From the NCBI RefSeq assembly GCF_015355755.1, contig NZ_JACVEE010000003.1, positions 372,001-436,000 on the forward strand: a stretch of 64,000 bases of DNA. The letters run 5' to 3'. A model generated the notes under the pieces. It worked only from the letters and a program-made list of their open reading frames with translations. It searched no databases and was not told where the DNA came from. The position numbers and the translations under genes were made by a program. The DNA comes from Nocardia sp. XZ_19_385. Lineage in GTDB: Bacteria > Actinomycetota > Actinomycetes > Mycobacteriales > Mycobacteriaceae. This document shows, in pieces, positions 8,748 to 17,730 of the stretch; the stretch's first letter is position 1, and every line of letters starts with the position of its first letter.

Positions 8748-9788
8748 TCACCTGCACATCGCCGAGTACTTGCGTTGGCCACCCGGCGTCGCGCTGTCGA
8801 TGATCGCGGGCACGACCGGGGTGAGGAAATCGAGGATCGTGAAGTTGAAATCGCAGGCCTGTGCACTCATGGCCGTGCTGTCCCCGGTGATCCGGGCCAG
8901 GCCTTTGAACACGGCGGGCATATTCGAGCCCAGGGCCGCCACACCGTGCGGGTTTCCGACCAGGGTGGCCAAGAAGCCCGGCCGGCGCGAGAGCATGTCG
9001 TTCAGATCCGGTGCGGCTCCGGTGAATACGGCCGCCAGCCGTCCCACCGCCACCGAGATATCGCCGACCGAGGCGACCAGCTCACCACGCCGGCTGTCCA
9101 GGCCCGTGATGACGGCGCGGACCTGAGTCAGCGTCGTCTGCAACTGCGCACCCTGCTGCGCCAGATTGGCCACCACATTGTCCAAGCTCACGATCACCTT
9201 GCCCAGCAGTTCGTCGGGCCCGGCAACGGCTTGCGCCAATCGCGAGGTCTCGGTGATGAGCGTGGTCAACGCGTGCACGTCACCCTGCAGCGCCTGGATC
9301 AGCGAGGTCGACAGGTTCCCCCGATCGGCGGGATCGAGCAGGGTGAACAACGGCTCGAAACCGTTGAGCAGCTGAGTAATATCGAACGAGGCCTCGGTGC
9401 GGTCGACCGGGATCATGCTGCCGCCGGGCAACCTGCCGGGCTGCCCGAAGTCCGCCATCGTCAGGCCGAGATACCGCTGCCCGACAATGTTCTGATAGAC
9501 GATCGACAGGCGCGTATCGCCGTACACCGGCTGATTCCGCTGCACCCGGAACCGCACCCGAGCTAGCCCACCATCGAGGTCCACCGCATCCACCCGGCCG
9601 ACCCGAACCCCGGCGATTCGCACATCCGAGCCTTTCCGCAGCCCCGAGGCGTCGGTGAACATCGCGGTGTAGGTATCGCTGGGCCCCTGCACATCCCGTC
9701 GCAGCGTGCCGAAGATCGTCCAGGTCAGCGAAAGGCACACGGCCAGAAAGGCAATCAGCCAGATCAGCTGGCGGCGGTGCAGGCTCAT
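8748..9788 (-). CDS. mceB: MceB-type MCE-domain protein
   Basis: 346 aa. An N-terminal membrane helix (LIWLIAFLAVCLSLTWTIF) precedes the MCE domain (YTAMFTDASGLRKGSDVRIA, GVRVGRVDAV) and a helical region. RLSIVYQNIVGQRYLGL is characteristic of MceB proteins, and the C-terminal KYSAMCR is also seen in that subunit. The start ATGA overlaps the stop of the small ORF, not mceA directly as in most mce operons. Confidence 0.9.
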   Translation of the reverse strand: MSLHRRQLIWLIAFLAVCLSLTWTIFGTLRRDVQGPSDTYTAMFTDASGLRKGSDVRIAGVRVGRVDAVDLDGGLARVRFRVQRNQPVYGDTRLSIVYQNIVGQRYLGLTMADFGQPGRLPGGSMIPVDRTEASFDITQLLNGFEPLFTLLDPADRGNLSTSLIQALQGDVHALTTLITETSRLAQAVAGPDELLGKVIVSLDNVVANLAQQGAQLQTTLTQVRAVITGLDSRRGELVASVGDISVAVGRLAAVFTGAAPDLNDMLSRRPGFLATLVGNPHGVAALGSNMPAVFKGLARITGDSTAMSAQACDFNFTILDFLTPVVPAIIDSATPGGQRKYSAMCR

Positions 9789-9802
9789 CGCGGCACTCCT
9801 GG
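9784..9802. repeat. 19-bp exact direct repeat, copy 1 (3' end of small ORF)
   Basis: CTCATCGCGGCACTCCTGG here is identical to 9909-9927, 125 bp away. Each copy spans a PGVPR-stop/ATGA junction. The flanks also resemble each other (imperfectly), indicating duplication of the mceA end. Confidence 0.85.
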
Positions 9803-9913
9803 TAGGGAGAACACCGGCATCCCAGCTATTTCGGCCGGGCGATAGTTCTTCAGCGGCACGTGTGGTGCGAAGGCCAGCGGCAGTCGCGGAGTTTTGGGCA
9901 GCTTCAGCCTCAT
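9785..9913 (-). CDS. Small ORF (42 aa) inserted between mceA and mceB, with an MceA-like tail
   Basis: Starts at ATG 9913, overlapping the mceA stop by ATGA, and ends overlapping the mceB start by ATGA, so translation can pass through all three genes. The product, MRLKLPKTPRLPLAFAPHVP then LKNYRPAEIAGMPVFSLPGV and PR, is basic and Pro-rich with no membrane helix. Its last 17 residues (PAEIAGMPVFSLPGVPR) echo the end of MceA (QIPGLPAVFLPGVPR), and a 19-bp DNA stretch is identical at the two 3' ends. It therefore looks like a tandem duplication of the mceA 3' end that stayed open. Function unknown. It could be a genuine accessory microprotein or a coupling relic. Confidence 0.5.
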   Translation of the reverse strand: MRLKLPKTPRLPLAFAPHVPLKNYRPAEIAGMPVFSLPGVPR

Positions 9914-9927
9914 CGCGGCACTCCTGG
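9909..9927. repeat. 19-bp exact direct repeat, copy 2 (3' end of mceA)
   Basis: Second copy of the repeat at 9784-9802, covering the end of mceA and the start of the small ORF. Confidence 0.85.
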
Positions 9928-11196
9928 CAAAAAGACAGCCGGCAGCCCGGGGATTTGCAGGGGGCTCAGTAGGATCTGCTCGGCTGGATTCGTTGGTGTG
10001 GGCAGCGCCGCTACTCCCGGTGGCGGGACATAAGCGCGCGCGTCCGGCAGCCCCATGGTGTTGGGTATCGGTGTCGTCTCCGGCGCGGTATCGCAACTCG
10101 GACCGGACATTTGGCCGTAGACCGGGCAGTCCGCGCGGGTGTAGAGCCGCAGCGGGGTCAGCGACACCACCAGCTTGAAGGTGAACGCCAGTTTCTCGCC
10201 GGTGCGGGTCCACAGCTCTTGGAAGAACTTGTCGACAACACCGTTGAGCCGCAACATGATCGCCGGGAACTCGCCCGCGTCATCGGCCAGTACGCCGACC
10301 ACGGGCGTCATGTTCGTGCTGATATCCACGAGTTGATCGATGTGGTTGTCCATCGCGGTCCCGACCGTGCCGACCGTACTGCTCGCTCCCAGAATCGAAT
10401 CCGCCAGCTCGGTGCGTTTCTCGGCGACCGTCCGCATCGGCGCGACCGTGCTGTGCAGCGCGTCCACCAGCTCCGGCGCGGTGCCCTCCAAGGTGGCGAT
10501 GGCCTGTTCCCAGGTGCGCAGCGTGGCGGGCCCGCTGTCGTCGGCGCTGAGCCGATTCATCTCCTCGACAACACGATTGAGCCCCTCCACCGACGCGGTC
10601 AATGTCGCGCCCTTCCCGGCGGTGGCGTCGGCGAGGGTGCGGATCAGGCCCAAAGTGGCGTCGGTGTCGTCGCGCCCGACAGCGCCCAGCAGCTCCCGCA
10701 CCTTGGCGAGCGTGGACTGGAACAGCTGCGTCGGCAGCGTCCGATCCTCGCCGATGCGCACACCATCGGTGATCGCCGCAGCGGGCCCGTTGTCGACCAA
10801 CTGCACCGAGGACACCGCGAACGCGTTGCTCGGCACGATCCGCGCCGTCACCGTGCCCGGAATCCCCAGTGTGTGTTCGGGTTTCAGGTCGATGTGCACG
10901 ATATTGGGTGCACCCTGACGGGCCGGTATCACGCCGCGCACCATCCCGACGAGCACACCGCGGAACTTCACGTCGGACTTCTCCGGCAGCCCGTCGCCCA
11001 CACTGCTGAGCAGCGCGGTGACCCGCACCTTCCGGTCCAGGCTCCCATTGGATTTCGCCAGCAACAGCTGCGTCACCACCACACACACGACCAGGAACAC
11101 CGCGCCGGTCACCAGCAGCAGCCGGGTGGACGGCCCGCGCCCGTCGAGTTCGAATGCATTGCCCACCGCGCTAACCCCCGAGCCTGCCGCCGGCAT
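9910..11196 (-). CDS. mceA: MceA-type MCE-domain protein
   Basis: 428 aa from ATG 11196, which overlaps yrbEB by 26 nt. A GTG at 11166 with a G-rich site upstream is an alternative (418 aa). Membrane helix LLLVTGAVFLVVCVVVTQLL, then the MCE domain (VTALLSSVGDGLPEKSDVKF, RGVLVGMVRGV) and a helical region rich in small residues. The C-terminus is Pro-rich and ends FLPGVPR. First MCE subunit of the operon; with B-F it should form the lipid tunnel on the YrbE permease. Confidence 0.87.
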   Translation of the reverse strand: MPAAGSGVSAVGNAFELDGRGPSTRLLLVTGAVFLVVCVVVTQLLLAKSNGSLDRKVRVTALLSSVGDGLPEKSDVKFRGVLVGMVRGVIPARQGAPNIVHIDLKPEHTLGIPGTVTARIVPSNAFAVSSVQLVDNGPAAAITDGVRIGEDRTLPTQLFQSTLAKVRELLGAVGRDDTDATLGLIRTLADATAGKGATLTASVEGLNRVVEEMNRLSADDSGPATLRTWEQAIATLEGTAPELVDALHSTVAPMRTVAEKRTELADSILGASSTVGTVGTAMDNHIDQLVDISTNMTPVVGVLADDAGEFPAIMLRLNGVVDKFFQELWTRTGEKLAFTFKLVVSLTPLRLYTRADCPVYGQMSGPSCDTAPETTPIPNTMGLPDARAYVPPPGVAALPTPTNPAEQILLSPLQIPGLPAVFLPGVPR

Positions 11197-12025
11197 CGAT
11201 ACCCCAGAACGCCATGGTCAGCAGCATGTTGAGCACGGCCATGATGGTGATGCTCGCGCGCATGGCCCGGCCCGCGGCGATCCCGACTCCGCGCGGTCCG
11301 CCGGTGGCGTAGAAGCCGTAGTAGCACTGGATCGTGGACATCACCGCCACGAACACGCACACCTTGATCACCGCGAAGACGATGTCGCGGCCGCTGAGCA
11401 TCAGCGAGAAATAGTGCAGATAGGTGCCCGAACCCTGCCCGCTGGAAATGAACACCACCAGCTGGCAGACCAGGAAGTTCAATGCCAGGCAGGCCACGAA
11501 CAGCGGCAGGATGGCGAGCGCCGAGGCCAGCACCCGCGTGGTGACCAGGTAAGGAATCGGCCGGATCGCCACCGATTCCAGCGCGTCGATCTCCTCGGAG
11601 ATCCGCATCGCCCCGAGTTGCGCGGTGAACCGGCAGCCCGCCTGAATAGCGAACGCGAGCGCGGCCATCAGTGGCGCCAGTTCCCGCACCGCCGCCAGCG
11701 AGGTGATCAACCCCGTCGCCGGACCCAGCCCCAGCAGATTCAGCGCGTTGTAGCCCTCGATCCCGACGATGGCGCCGGCCGCGCCACCGACCACCAGCAC
11801 CACGCCCGCGGTGCCGCCACCCACCACGAGGGACCCGTTGCCCCAGGTGACATCGGAGAGCAGCCGCAGGAATTCGCGCGGATACCGCCGCAGTGTAACC
11901 GGTATCCCGGCGAGCGTCCGGAAGAAGAACGCCACCATGTGCCCGACGCGTGCGAGCTGGCCGCTGCCGGCCCGAACCCCGAGCAGGACCGGGCGCAGAC
12001 CGGGCGCGATATAGGGGGCCGCCAC
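11171..12025 (-). CDS. yrbEB: YrbE/MlaE-family permease, second copy
   Basis: 284 aa from a GTG placed one base after the yrbEA stop. It has the MlaE permease fold: about five membrane helices and the conserved cytoplasmic helix AMRISEEIDALESVAIRPIP, whose EEIDALE segment contacts the MceG ATPase in this family. Mce systems use a YrbEA/YrbEB pair as the inner-membrane channel. The ATPase (MceG) is normally encoded elsewhere in actinobacteria and is absent from this operon. Confidence 0.92.
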   Translation of the reverse strand: MAAPYIAPGLRPVLLGVRAGSGQLARVGHMVAFFFRTLAGIPVTLRRYPREFLRLLSDVTWGNGSLVVGGGTAGVVLVVGGAAGAIVGIEGYNALNLLGLGPATGLITSLAAVRELAPLMAALAFAIQAGCRFTAQLGAMRISEEIDALESVAIRPIPYLVTTRVLASALAILPLFVACLALNFLVCQLVVFISSGQGSGTYLHYFSLMLSGRDIVFAVIKVCVFVAVMSTIQCYYGFYATGGPRGVGIAAGRAMRASITIMAVLNMLLTMAFWGIDAGGRLGG

Positions 12026-12026
12026 G

Positions 12027-13004
12027 TCAGAAACTCGCTCGGGGGAACAGGATGAGATACATCTGACTCATCAGCACGTTGACCAGCATGAGCAGCAGAA
12101 TCGACTGCACCACAGCCGCATTCACCGAATTCGCGACTCCGGCCGCGCCGTGCCGCGCGTCCAGCCCCTTGTAGCAGGACACGATCGCCACGATGACCCC
12201 GAACACCGTCGCCTTGATCAGCGTCAGCACCAGATCGTCGACGGTGGCGAAGGAGGAGAACGTCGCGGTGTAGCTGCCCGGGGTGCCGCCTTGCAGCATC
12301 ACGGTGAATCCGTAGCCGGCCAGGAAGCCGATGAAGCAGGTGAACCCGGTGAGCGCGATCGAGATCAGCACCGCCGCAGCCAGTCGTGGCGCCACCAGCC
12401 GCCGGATCACCGACACCCCCATGACCTCCATTGCGGCGATCTCCTCGCGGATGTTGCGCGACCCCAGATCCGCGCTGATCGCCGACCCCACCGCCGTCGC
12501 CAGCATCATCGCCGCCACCAGGGGCGCGCCCTGCCGGATCACCGCCAGGCCATTGGCGGCCCCCGCCATCGACGTCGCCCCCAATTGCCCTGCCAGCAAA
12601 CCGAATTGAATGGACAGCGTGACCGCGATCGGCACCGTGACGAACAAGGTCGGCACCACGGCGGTGCGCGCCATGAACGTCGCCTGCTCGACGAACTCCC
12701 CGAACGGGAAGCGCCCGCGCACGATATCGGCGACCAGATACTGACTGGAACGCACCCCGAGCACGAACTGCCCGCCCACCGTGCGCAGCGATGCCAGCAG
12801 ATGCCGGTTCGCGAAACCCCGCGACCACTGCGCCACTTCGGTACGCGCGGTGGCGGGCGGCTCGGGGTCGAGTACTGGGAGATCGCCCGGTGGCAGCGTG
12901 GATACAGCGACCGCGGCTGGTAGATCGCTTGTCGCCGTGCGAGATTCGATCGCGCGCTGCGGCGGGGGATCCGCAGTAGCGGAGGTGGAGTCGACGGCGG
13001 TCAC
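12027..13004 (-). CDS. yrbEA: YrbE/MlaE-family permease, first copy
   Basis: 325 aa from GTG 13004, with AAGG about 7 nt upstream; upstream of that the same frame only runs through the P450 gene. The first 70 residues are a Pro/Thr-rich extension not usual in YrbE. The MlaE permease domain follows, with NIREEIAAMEVMGVSVIRRL as its conserved cytoplasmic helix. It forms the importer channel with YrbEB. It lies 8 nt after the P450 stop, so P450 and transporter are almost certainly co-transcribed. Confidence 0.9.
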   Translation of the reverse strand: MTAVDSTSATADPPPQRAIESRTATSDLPAAVAVSTLPPGDLPVLDPEPPATARTEVAQWSRGFANRHLLASLRTVGGQFVLGVRSSQYLVADIVRGRFPFGEFVEQATFMARTAVVPTLFVTVPIAVTLSIQFGLLAGQLGATSMAGAANGLAVIRQGAPLVAAMMLATAVGSAISADLGSRNIREEIAAMEVMGVSVIRRLVAPRLAAAVLISIALTGFTCFIGFLAGYGFTVMLQGGTPGSYTATFSSFATVDDLVLTLIKATVFGVIVAIVSCYKGLDARHGAAGVANSVNAAVVQSILLLMLVNVLMSQMYLILFPRASF

Positions 13005-13012
13005 GGGTGGCC

Positions 13013-14371
13013 TTACCCCTCCGCGGCTGCGCGCACCGGAGGCTGCGCCCGGTCCGCGGCCACCGGGTCGAAGACCAGCGACAGCCGCTTCAGCCCGCGC
13101 AGCATGAAGCTCGGTTCGTAGGTGAAGTCGTTGTCCGCCCCGAACCGCACATCCTTGAAGCGAACCGCCAGCTCCTCCAAGATGATTCGCGACTCCAGTC
13201 GCGCCAGCGACGCGCCCAGGCAAGCGTGGATTCCCGCACCGAACGCCAAGTGTGACTTCGCATCCGGCCGCAGCGGGTCGAATTCCTCGGGTCGCTCGAA
13301 CGCCGCTTCGTCCCGGCTGGCCGAGCCGAAGCCCAGCACCACCAACTGCCCGGGCGGAATCGTGTAGCCGCCGAGGGTGGCCTCGGCCTTGGTGATCCGG
13401 AACATGCTCTGCACCGGAGCCAGGAACCGCAGGCCCTCCTCGATCACCAGCGCCGAGCGCTCGGCCGGATCTTCGCGCAACCAGTCCCACCACTTCGGCG
13501 CCCGGGCCAGCTGTTCGAAGACGCCGGTGAGCAGCTTGGTGGACGTCTCGTTCCCCGCGATCAGCAACTGCTGGATGATGCTCAAACACGCTGCGGTGCT
13601 GATAGGTGCGTCGCCGTCCTCGAGGCTGGGCGCGTGGACCAGCCCGCTGAGCAGATCCGCGCGTGGCTCGGCCCGGCGCGCGTCGAGCTCGGCGGCGAAG
13701 AACTTCTGATACTCGAGCAGACTGCGGGCCTGATCCAACCGGCCGGCGTCATCGAGCTCGGCGCCGACGGTGGCGGTGAACTGATCCGACCAGCGCTTGA
13801 AATCCCCGGTCCGTTCGTCGGGCACGTTCAGCACGTGCGCGATCACCCGCAAAGGCAGCGGCGCCGCAACGGTTTTCACGAACTCCACCGGCTCACCCGC
13901 CGGTAGCTCACCGGCCAGCGCCTGCGCGATCTCCCGGATCCGGGGCTCCAGCTGCGCGATGAACCGCGGCGTGAACGCCTTGGCCAGCATCCGCCGGTAG
14001 TAGTGGTGCTCCGGCGGATCCGCCGTGAGCAGTGTCGGCACCGCGGGCCAGCCCTGGGCTTGGATTTCCTCGATCTGCTCCTTGATCGCCTCCGGCGCCG
14101 GCATCTGCGGCAGCCCGAAATTCGACGAGAACACCGCGTGATCGGCCAGCGCCTTGGCCACGAGATCCCGCGAGGTCACGAACCACATGCCCCGGCTCGC
14201 GACGAAATGCACCGGCGCCTCGTCGCGGAGCTTGCGATGCCACGGATACGGGCACTGCAGGACCCGCGGATCCAAGGGGTCGAACCCCGCCACCGACGCA
14301 TCGGGATCGGACGTATCGGCCGAGGTAGAGGCCGAGATGTCGGATGAGGTGTGAGCCGAGGTGTCGGTCAA
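13013..14371 (-). CDS. Cytochrome P450
   Basis: 452 aa. The start is TTG 14371 with GGAGG 9 nt upstream. The first 30 residues are Ser/Thr/Asp-rich and disordered. P450 signatures: I-helix LLIAGNETST (acid-alcohol pair E/T), K-helix EEGLRFLAP (ExxR), and haem loop FGAGIHACLG with axial Cys384. It is a soluble class I enzyme needing a ferredoxin; a 3Fe-4S ferredoxin of the P450-partner type is encoded at 24766. It is the first gene of the operon that includes the Mce importer and carotenoid enzymes, so it probably hydroxylates the imported compound. Confidence 0.95.
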   Translation of the reverse strand: MTDTSAHTSSDISASTSADTSDPDASVAGFDPLDPRVLQCPYPWHRKLRDEAPVHFVASRGMWFVTSRDLVAKALADHAVFSSNFGLPQMPAPEAIKEQIEEIQAQGWPAVPTLLTADPPEHHYYRRMLAKAFTPRFIAQLEPRIREIAQALAGELPAGEPVEFVKTVAAPLPLRVIAHVLNVPDERTGDFKRWSDQFTATVGAELDDAGRLDQARSLLEYQKFFAAELDARRAEPRADLLSGLVHAPSLEDGDAPISTAACLSIIQQLLIAGNETSTKLLTGVFEQLARAPKWWDWLREDPAERSALVIEEGLRFLAPVQSMFRITKAEATLGGYTIPPGQLVVLGFGSASRDEAAFERPEEFDPLRPDAKSHLAFGAGIHACLGASLARLESRIILEELAVRFKDVRFGADNDFTYEPSFMLRGLKRLSLVFDPVAADRAQPPVRAAAEG

Positions 14372-14423
14372 AGCCGCCTCCAGAGATGCAGTCCGCCAAC
14401 GGAACTCGTCCGGCGAACGCGTA

Positions 14424-14460
14424 CTTGACTAATTAACTGGCCAATATAATAGTGATGTGA
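14424..14460. promoter_or_regulatory. AT-rich divergent promoter region of the two catabolic operons
   Basis: An abrupt AT-rich stretch in GC-rich surroundings between the divergent P450 and SDR genes. A TTGACT at 14425 is followed by TATAAT at 14445; the 14-nt spacing is shorter than the sigma-A norm, so this may be a coincidence or a factor-dependent promoter. The AATTAACTGGCCAATA core could be an operator. No regulator gene adjoins it. Confidence 0.5.
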
Positions 14461-14515
14461 GTCATAAACAAGGGCGGGCCCGGGGTCGGTGCTCACCGAA
14501 TACGGAGGAGGGGCA

Positions 14516-15280
14516 TTGAAAGCCCTCGTCACTGGCGGCGCCCACGGCATCGGCCGCGCGATCGCACATCAACTGTCCGGCAACGGATTCGAGATCATCG
14601 TCGTCGACATCGACGCGGACGCCGCCGAGGTCGCGGCCAAGGATGTCGGGGGCACCGCGCTGCGCTGCGATGTCGCCGACGAGCGGTCCGTAGCGGAGTT
14701 GGCCGAGGCGGTCGGCTCGGTGGACGTCCTGGTCAACAATGCGGGCATCTGGCGCTCGCAGACCCTGGACGACAGCACCGTCGCCGACGTCGACGCCGTG
14801 CTCCGCACGAATCTGCTGGGCAGCTGGCTGGTTTCGCGGGCTTTCGCGCCGAAGTTCCCGGCCTCCGGCGGCGCGATCGTGAACCTGACCTCCGTGCTCG
14901 CCGCCATGTCGGGGCCCGGGCGCGGAATGTACCCGGCGTCGAAGGCGGCGATCGTGGCGCTCACCCGGCAGTTGGCCGTGGAGTACGCGCCGCGGCGGAT
15001 CCGGGTCAACGCGGTCGGCCCGGGCTTGGTGCTCACCGAGGGCACCCGCGGTGAATTCGCCGATCCCGGTCTACAGCAGGCGATCGGGGCGTCCATGCCG
15101 CTGGGCAGGCTCGGTGAACCGGCGGATATCGCTGCGGCAGTGGCGTTTCTGGCCTCACCGGCCGCGAGCTACATCACCGGTCAGACGCTGTTCGTCGACG
15201 GCGGCTGGTCGGTCAACGGGTCGGCTTTCATCGGGATGGCTGCCCAGCATTACGTCCAGCAGCTGACCGCGGCGCACTGA
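14516..15280 (+). CDS. Short-chain dehydrogenase/reductase
   Basis: 254 aa. The start is TTG 14516, because GGAGG lies 7 nt before it and the Rossmann fold begins at once ([14 protein letters not shown], a TGxxxGIG cofactor motif). NNAG (VLVNNAGIW), the catalytic Ser in NLTSVLA and YPASK supply the classical SDR active site, and the C-terminal FVDGGW is typical. Asp in VVDID after beta-2 suggests NAD(H) rather than NADP(H). First gene of the rightward operon; probably oxidises or reduces a hydroxy/keto group made by the P450 or the Rieske oxygenase. Confidence 0.92.
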   Translation: MKALVTGGAHGIGRAIAHQLSGNGFEIIVVDIDADAAEVAAKDVGGTALRCDVADERSVAELAEAVGSVDVLVNNAGIWRSQTLDDSTVADVDAVLRTNLLGSWLVSRAFAPKFPASGGAIVNLTSVLAAMSGPGRGMYPASKAAIVALTRQLAVEYAPRRIRVNAVGPGLVLTEGTRGEFADPGLQQAIGASMPLGRLGEPADIAAAVAFLASPAASYITGQTLFVDGGWSVNGSAFIGMAAQHYVQQLTAAH

Positions 15281-15321
15281 AGCTACTCGCCTGCAACCAC
15301 ATTCGATCTTCGGAGGAAATC

Positions 15322-16719
15322 ATGACCGACTTGCGCGCGTCCGACGAGCTCGCGCCCGGCGAAGCCCGCTCACCCGGGCCGTCCGTGCAGAGCCTGCTCG
15401 GCGCCGACACCCGGGAGGTGCCGCCGCCGCTGCTGGAGGAGTCCTACGAGTATCTCGGCTCCGGCGACATCGACAAGGACCGCTACCTCAGCGCCGAGTT
15501 CCATCATCGTGAAGTCGAGCGGATGTGGAAGAAGGTGTGGCAGATGGCCTGCCGGGAGGAGGACATCCCCGAGCCCGGCGACTTCCACGTCTACGACATC
15601 GCCGATATCTCGCTGATCGTGGTGCGGACCAAGAGCGGCGAGATCAAGGCCTACCACAACGCGTGCCTGCATCGCGGCACCCGGCTGTGCGATTCGGCCG
15701 GGCACGCGAACCAATTGCGCTGCCCCTTCCATGGTTTCACCTGGAGCCTGGAGGGTGCGCTCACCGATGTGCCGAGCCGCTGGGACTTCCCGCACGTCGA
15801 CGACGCGAAATTCGCACTGCCCCAGGCACAAACCGGGGTGTGGGCCGGATTCGTGTTCGTCAATCCCGACCCGGACGCAGTGCCGCTGCAAACCTACCTG
15901 GGCGAGGTCGAGAAGCACTTCTCCTACTTCAAGCTGGAGCAGCGCTTCAAGGCGGTGCACGTCGCCAAGGTCATCGACTGCAACTGGAAGGTGGGACTGG
16001 AGGCGTTCATCGAGTCCTATCACGTCATCTCCACGCATCCGCAGCTGCTGGAATACCTGGGCGACAGCAACACTCAGTACGACGTCTACCGCGGAGCCGA
16101 CGGGCAGCCGGGGTTCAACCGGATGATCACGCCGCAGGCCACGAGCAGCCCGCACCTGGAGGAACCGCTCGAACCGCAGGACGTGCTCGAGGCGATGTTC
16201 CGGGACTTCCAGCAGGAGGGGGTCGGCGCGATCACCGTGCCGGAGGGTCAGTCGGCGCGCCCGATCGTCGCCGAGGTGATGCGCCAGGGGCTGGCCGCGC
16301 GGTCGGGAGCCGACCTGTCGAAGGTGAGCGATACCGAAATTGTGGACGCCATCCAGTATTTCGTGTTCCCGAACCTTGCGCCCTGGGCCGGTGTCGGCGC
16401 GCCGCTGACCTATCGGTTCCGGCCCTACGGCAACGACCCGGACCGGTGCGTCTTCGACATCATGCTGCTGGTCCCGCTGCCGCCGGGGGTGCCCAAGCCC
16501 AAAGCCGGCCCCGTGCACTGGCTGGGCCCCGACGAGGACTACAGCGCCGCACCGGAATTGGGTGGTCTGGTGCCGGTCTTCAACCAGGACCTGTCGAATC
16601 TGCCGCTGGTGCAACGCGGTCTGAAGGCGATGACCAAGCCGGGCGTGACGCTCGCCGACTATCAGGAGGTCCGGATCCGGCAGTTCCACTCCGACCTCGA
16701 CCGCTACGTAGCGGACTAG
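15322..16719 (+). CDS. Rieske non-haem iron oxygenase, large (alpha) subunit
   Basis: 465 aa. Rieske 2Fe-2S ligands C115/H117 (CLHRG) and C134/H137 (CPFHGF). The mononuclear-iron site lies in EAFIESYHVISTHPQ, with H234 and H239 as ligands and E231 at the usual bridging position. Such enzymes hydroxylate or demethylate hydrophobic rings and need a ferredoxin and reductase. No beta subunit is present, so it is probably an alpha-only oxygenase; the 2Fe-2S ferredoxin at 22847 may donate electrons. GGAG stands just before the ATG. It lies 41 nt after the SDR. Confidence 0.93.
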   Translation: MTDLRASDELAPGEARSPGPSVQSLLGADTREVPPPLLEESYEYLGSGDIDKDRYLSAEFHHREVERMWKKVWQMACREEDIPEPGDFHVYDIADISLIVVRTKSGEIKAYHNACLHRGTRLCDSAGHANQLRCPFHGFTWSLEGALTDVPSRWDFPHVDDAKFALPQAQTGVWAGFVFVNPDPDAVPLQTYLGEVEKHFSYFKLEQRFKAVHVAKVIDCNWKVGLEAFIESYHVISTHPQLLEYLGDSNTQYDVYRGADGQPGFNRMITPQATSSPHLEEPLEPQDVLEAMFRDFQQEGVGAITVPEGQSARPIVAEVMRQGLAARSGADLSKVSDTEIVDAIQYFVFPNLAPWAGVGAPLTYRFRPYGNDPDRCVFDIMLLVPLPPGVPKPKAGPVHWLGPDEDYSAAPELGGLVPVFNQDLSNLPLVQRGLKAMTKPGVTLADYQEVRIRQFHSDLDRYVAD

Positions 16720-16737
16720 AACCTACACAAGGATTGG

Positions 16738-17730
16738 ATGACCGTGCCGGAGAACGACATTCCACTCAGCGCTGCGGCGCTGATGACCATCTTCACCAAG
16801 GCCACCCGTATCAAACTGTGCGACGAGAAGTTCCGGTCACTGGTGCTGGCCGGCCAGGTCAGCGCCCAGTACTACTCGCCGCGCGGGCAGGAGATCATTG
16901 CCGCGTCGATGGGCGCACTGCTGCGGCCTGACGACTATGTGGTGACCACCTACCGCGGGTTGCATGATCAGCTCGCCAAAGGCGTGCCGCTGCGGGAACT
17001 CTGGGCCGAGTACTTCGGCAAGGCCACTGGCACCTGCAAGGGCAAGGGCGGGCCGATGCACATCACCCACCCGGCTTCCGGGCTGATGGTGACCACCGGC
17101 ATCGTCGGCGGTGGCCTGCCGATCGCCACCGGCCTGGCGCTGGCCGCGCAGATGCGCGGCACCGATCAGGTCACCGTAGTGAACTTCGGTGACGGCGCCA
17201 GCAATATCGGGGCCTTCCACGAGGCCTGCAACTTGGCGGGGATCTGGAAGCTGCCGGTCGTGTTCTGCTGCCACAACAACCTTTACGCCGAACACACCTC
17301 CTACGCGGACGGCACCAGCGTGGCCCGCATCGCCGACCGCGCCGCCGCCTACAACTTCCCGGGCGTGCGCGTCGACGGCAACGACCCGGTCGCGATGTAT
17401 GCCGCCGCGCAAGAAGCGGTGGTTCGGGCGCGGGCGGGAGAGGGTCCGACATTGCTGGAGGCCATGACCTTCCGGCTCTACGGCCATCAGATGTCGGACC
17501 AGAACGCCTATATGAAACCCGGGGAGCTGGACGCTGCCCGCGCGGCGGATCCGGTGCTGAAGTTCCGGGAATGGTTGCGCGCCAACGACATCGCGACTGA
17601 GGCAGAACTGGCTGCCGTCGAGGACGCAGAGGAGGCTGCCGTCGCGGACGCGGTGGCCTTCGCGAACGCAAGCCCGGTGCCGGATCTGAGTGAGGTCACC
17701 ACTGATGTGTACGAGGAGGCGTTGATATGA
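16738..17730 (+). CDS. 2-oxoacid dehydrogenase E1 component, alpha subunit (acetoin/pyruvate type)
   Basis: 330 aa, the length of bacterial acetoin- or pyruvate-dehydrogenase E1 alpha. The ThDP-Mg motif is GDGASN (151-156) running to HNN (179-181). KGKGGPMHI and VGGGLPIATG are conserved in this family. E1 alpha/beta decarboxylates a 2-oxoacid or cleaves acetoin and passes the acyl group to a lipoyl arm. The 3' end overlaps the beta gene by ATGA. The substrate here may be a pathway intermediate rather than pyruvate, since the genes sit within a catabolic cluster. Confidence 0.9.
   Translation: MTVPENDIPLSAAALMTIFTKATRIKLCDEKFRSLVLAGQVSAQYYSPRGQEIIAASMGALLRPDDYVVTTYRGLHDQLAKGVPLRELWAEYFGKATGTCKGKGGPMHITHPASGLMVTTGIVGGGLPIATGLALAAQMRGTDQVTVVNFGDGASNIGAFHEACNLAGIWKLPVVFCCHNNLYAEHTSYADGTSVARIADRAAAYNFPGVRVDGNDPVAMYAAAQEAVVRARAGEGPTLLEAMTFRLYGHQMSDQNAYMKPGELDAARAADPVLKFREWLRANDIATEAELAAVEDAEEAAVADAVAFANASPVPDLSEVTTDVYEEALI

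Noticed and set aside
13005..13589. Longer yrbEA frame running back through the P450 gene
   Set aside because: The extra part is the antiphase of the P450 haem region; the GTG at 13004 with its own site is the credible start.
15370..16689. A 439-codon minus-strand frame opposite the Rieske oxygenase
   Set aside because: The plus strand has all Rieske and iron ligands; the antisense product has no recognisable domain.
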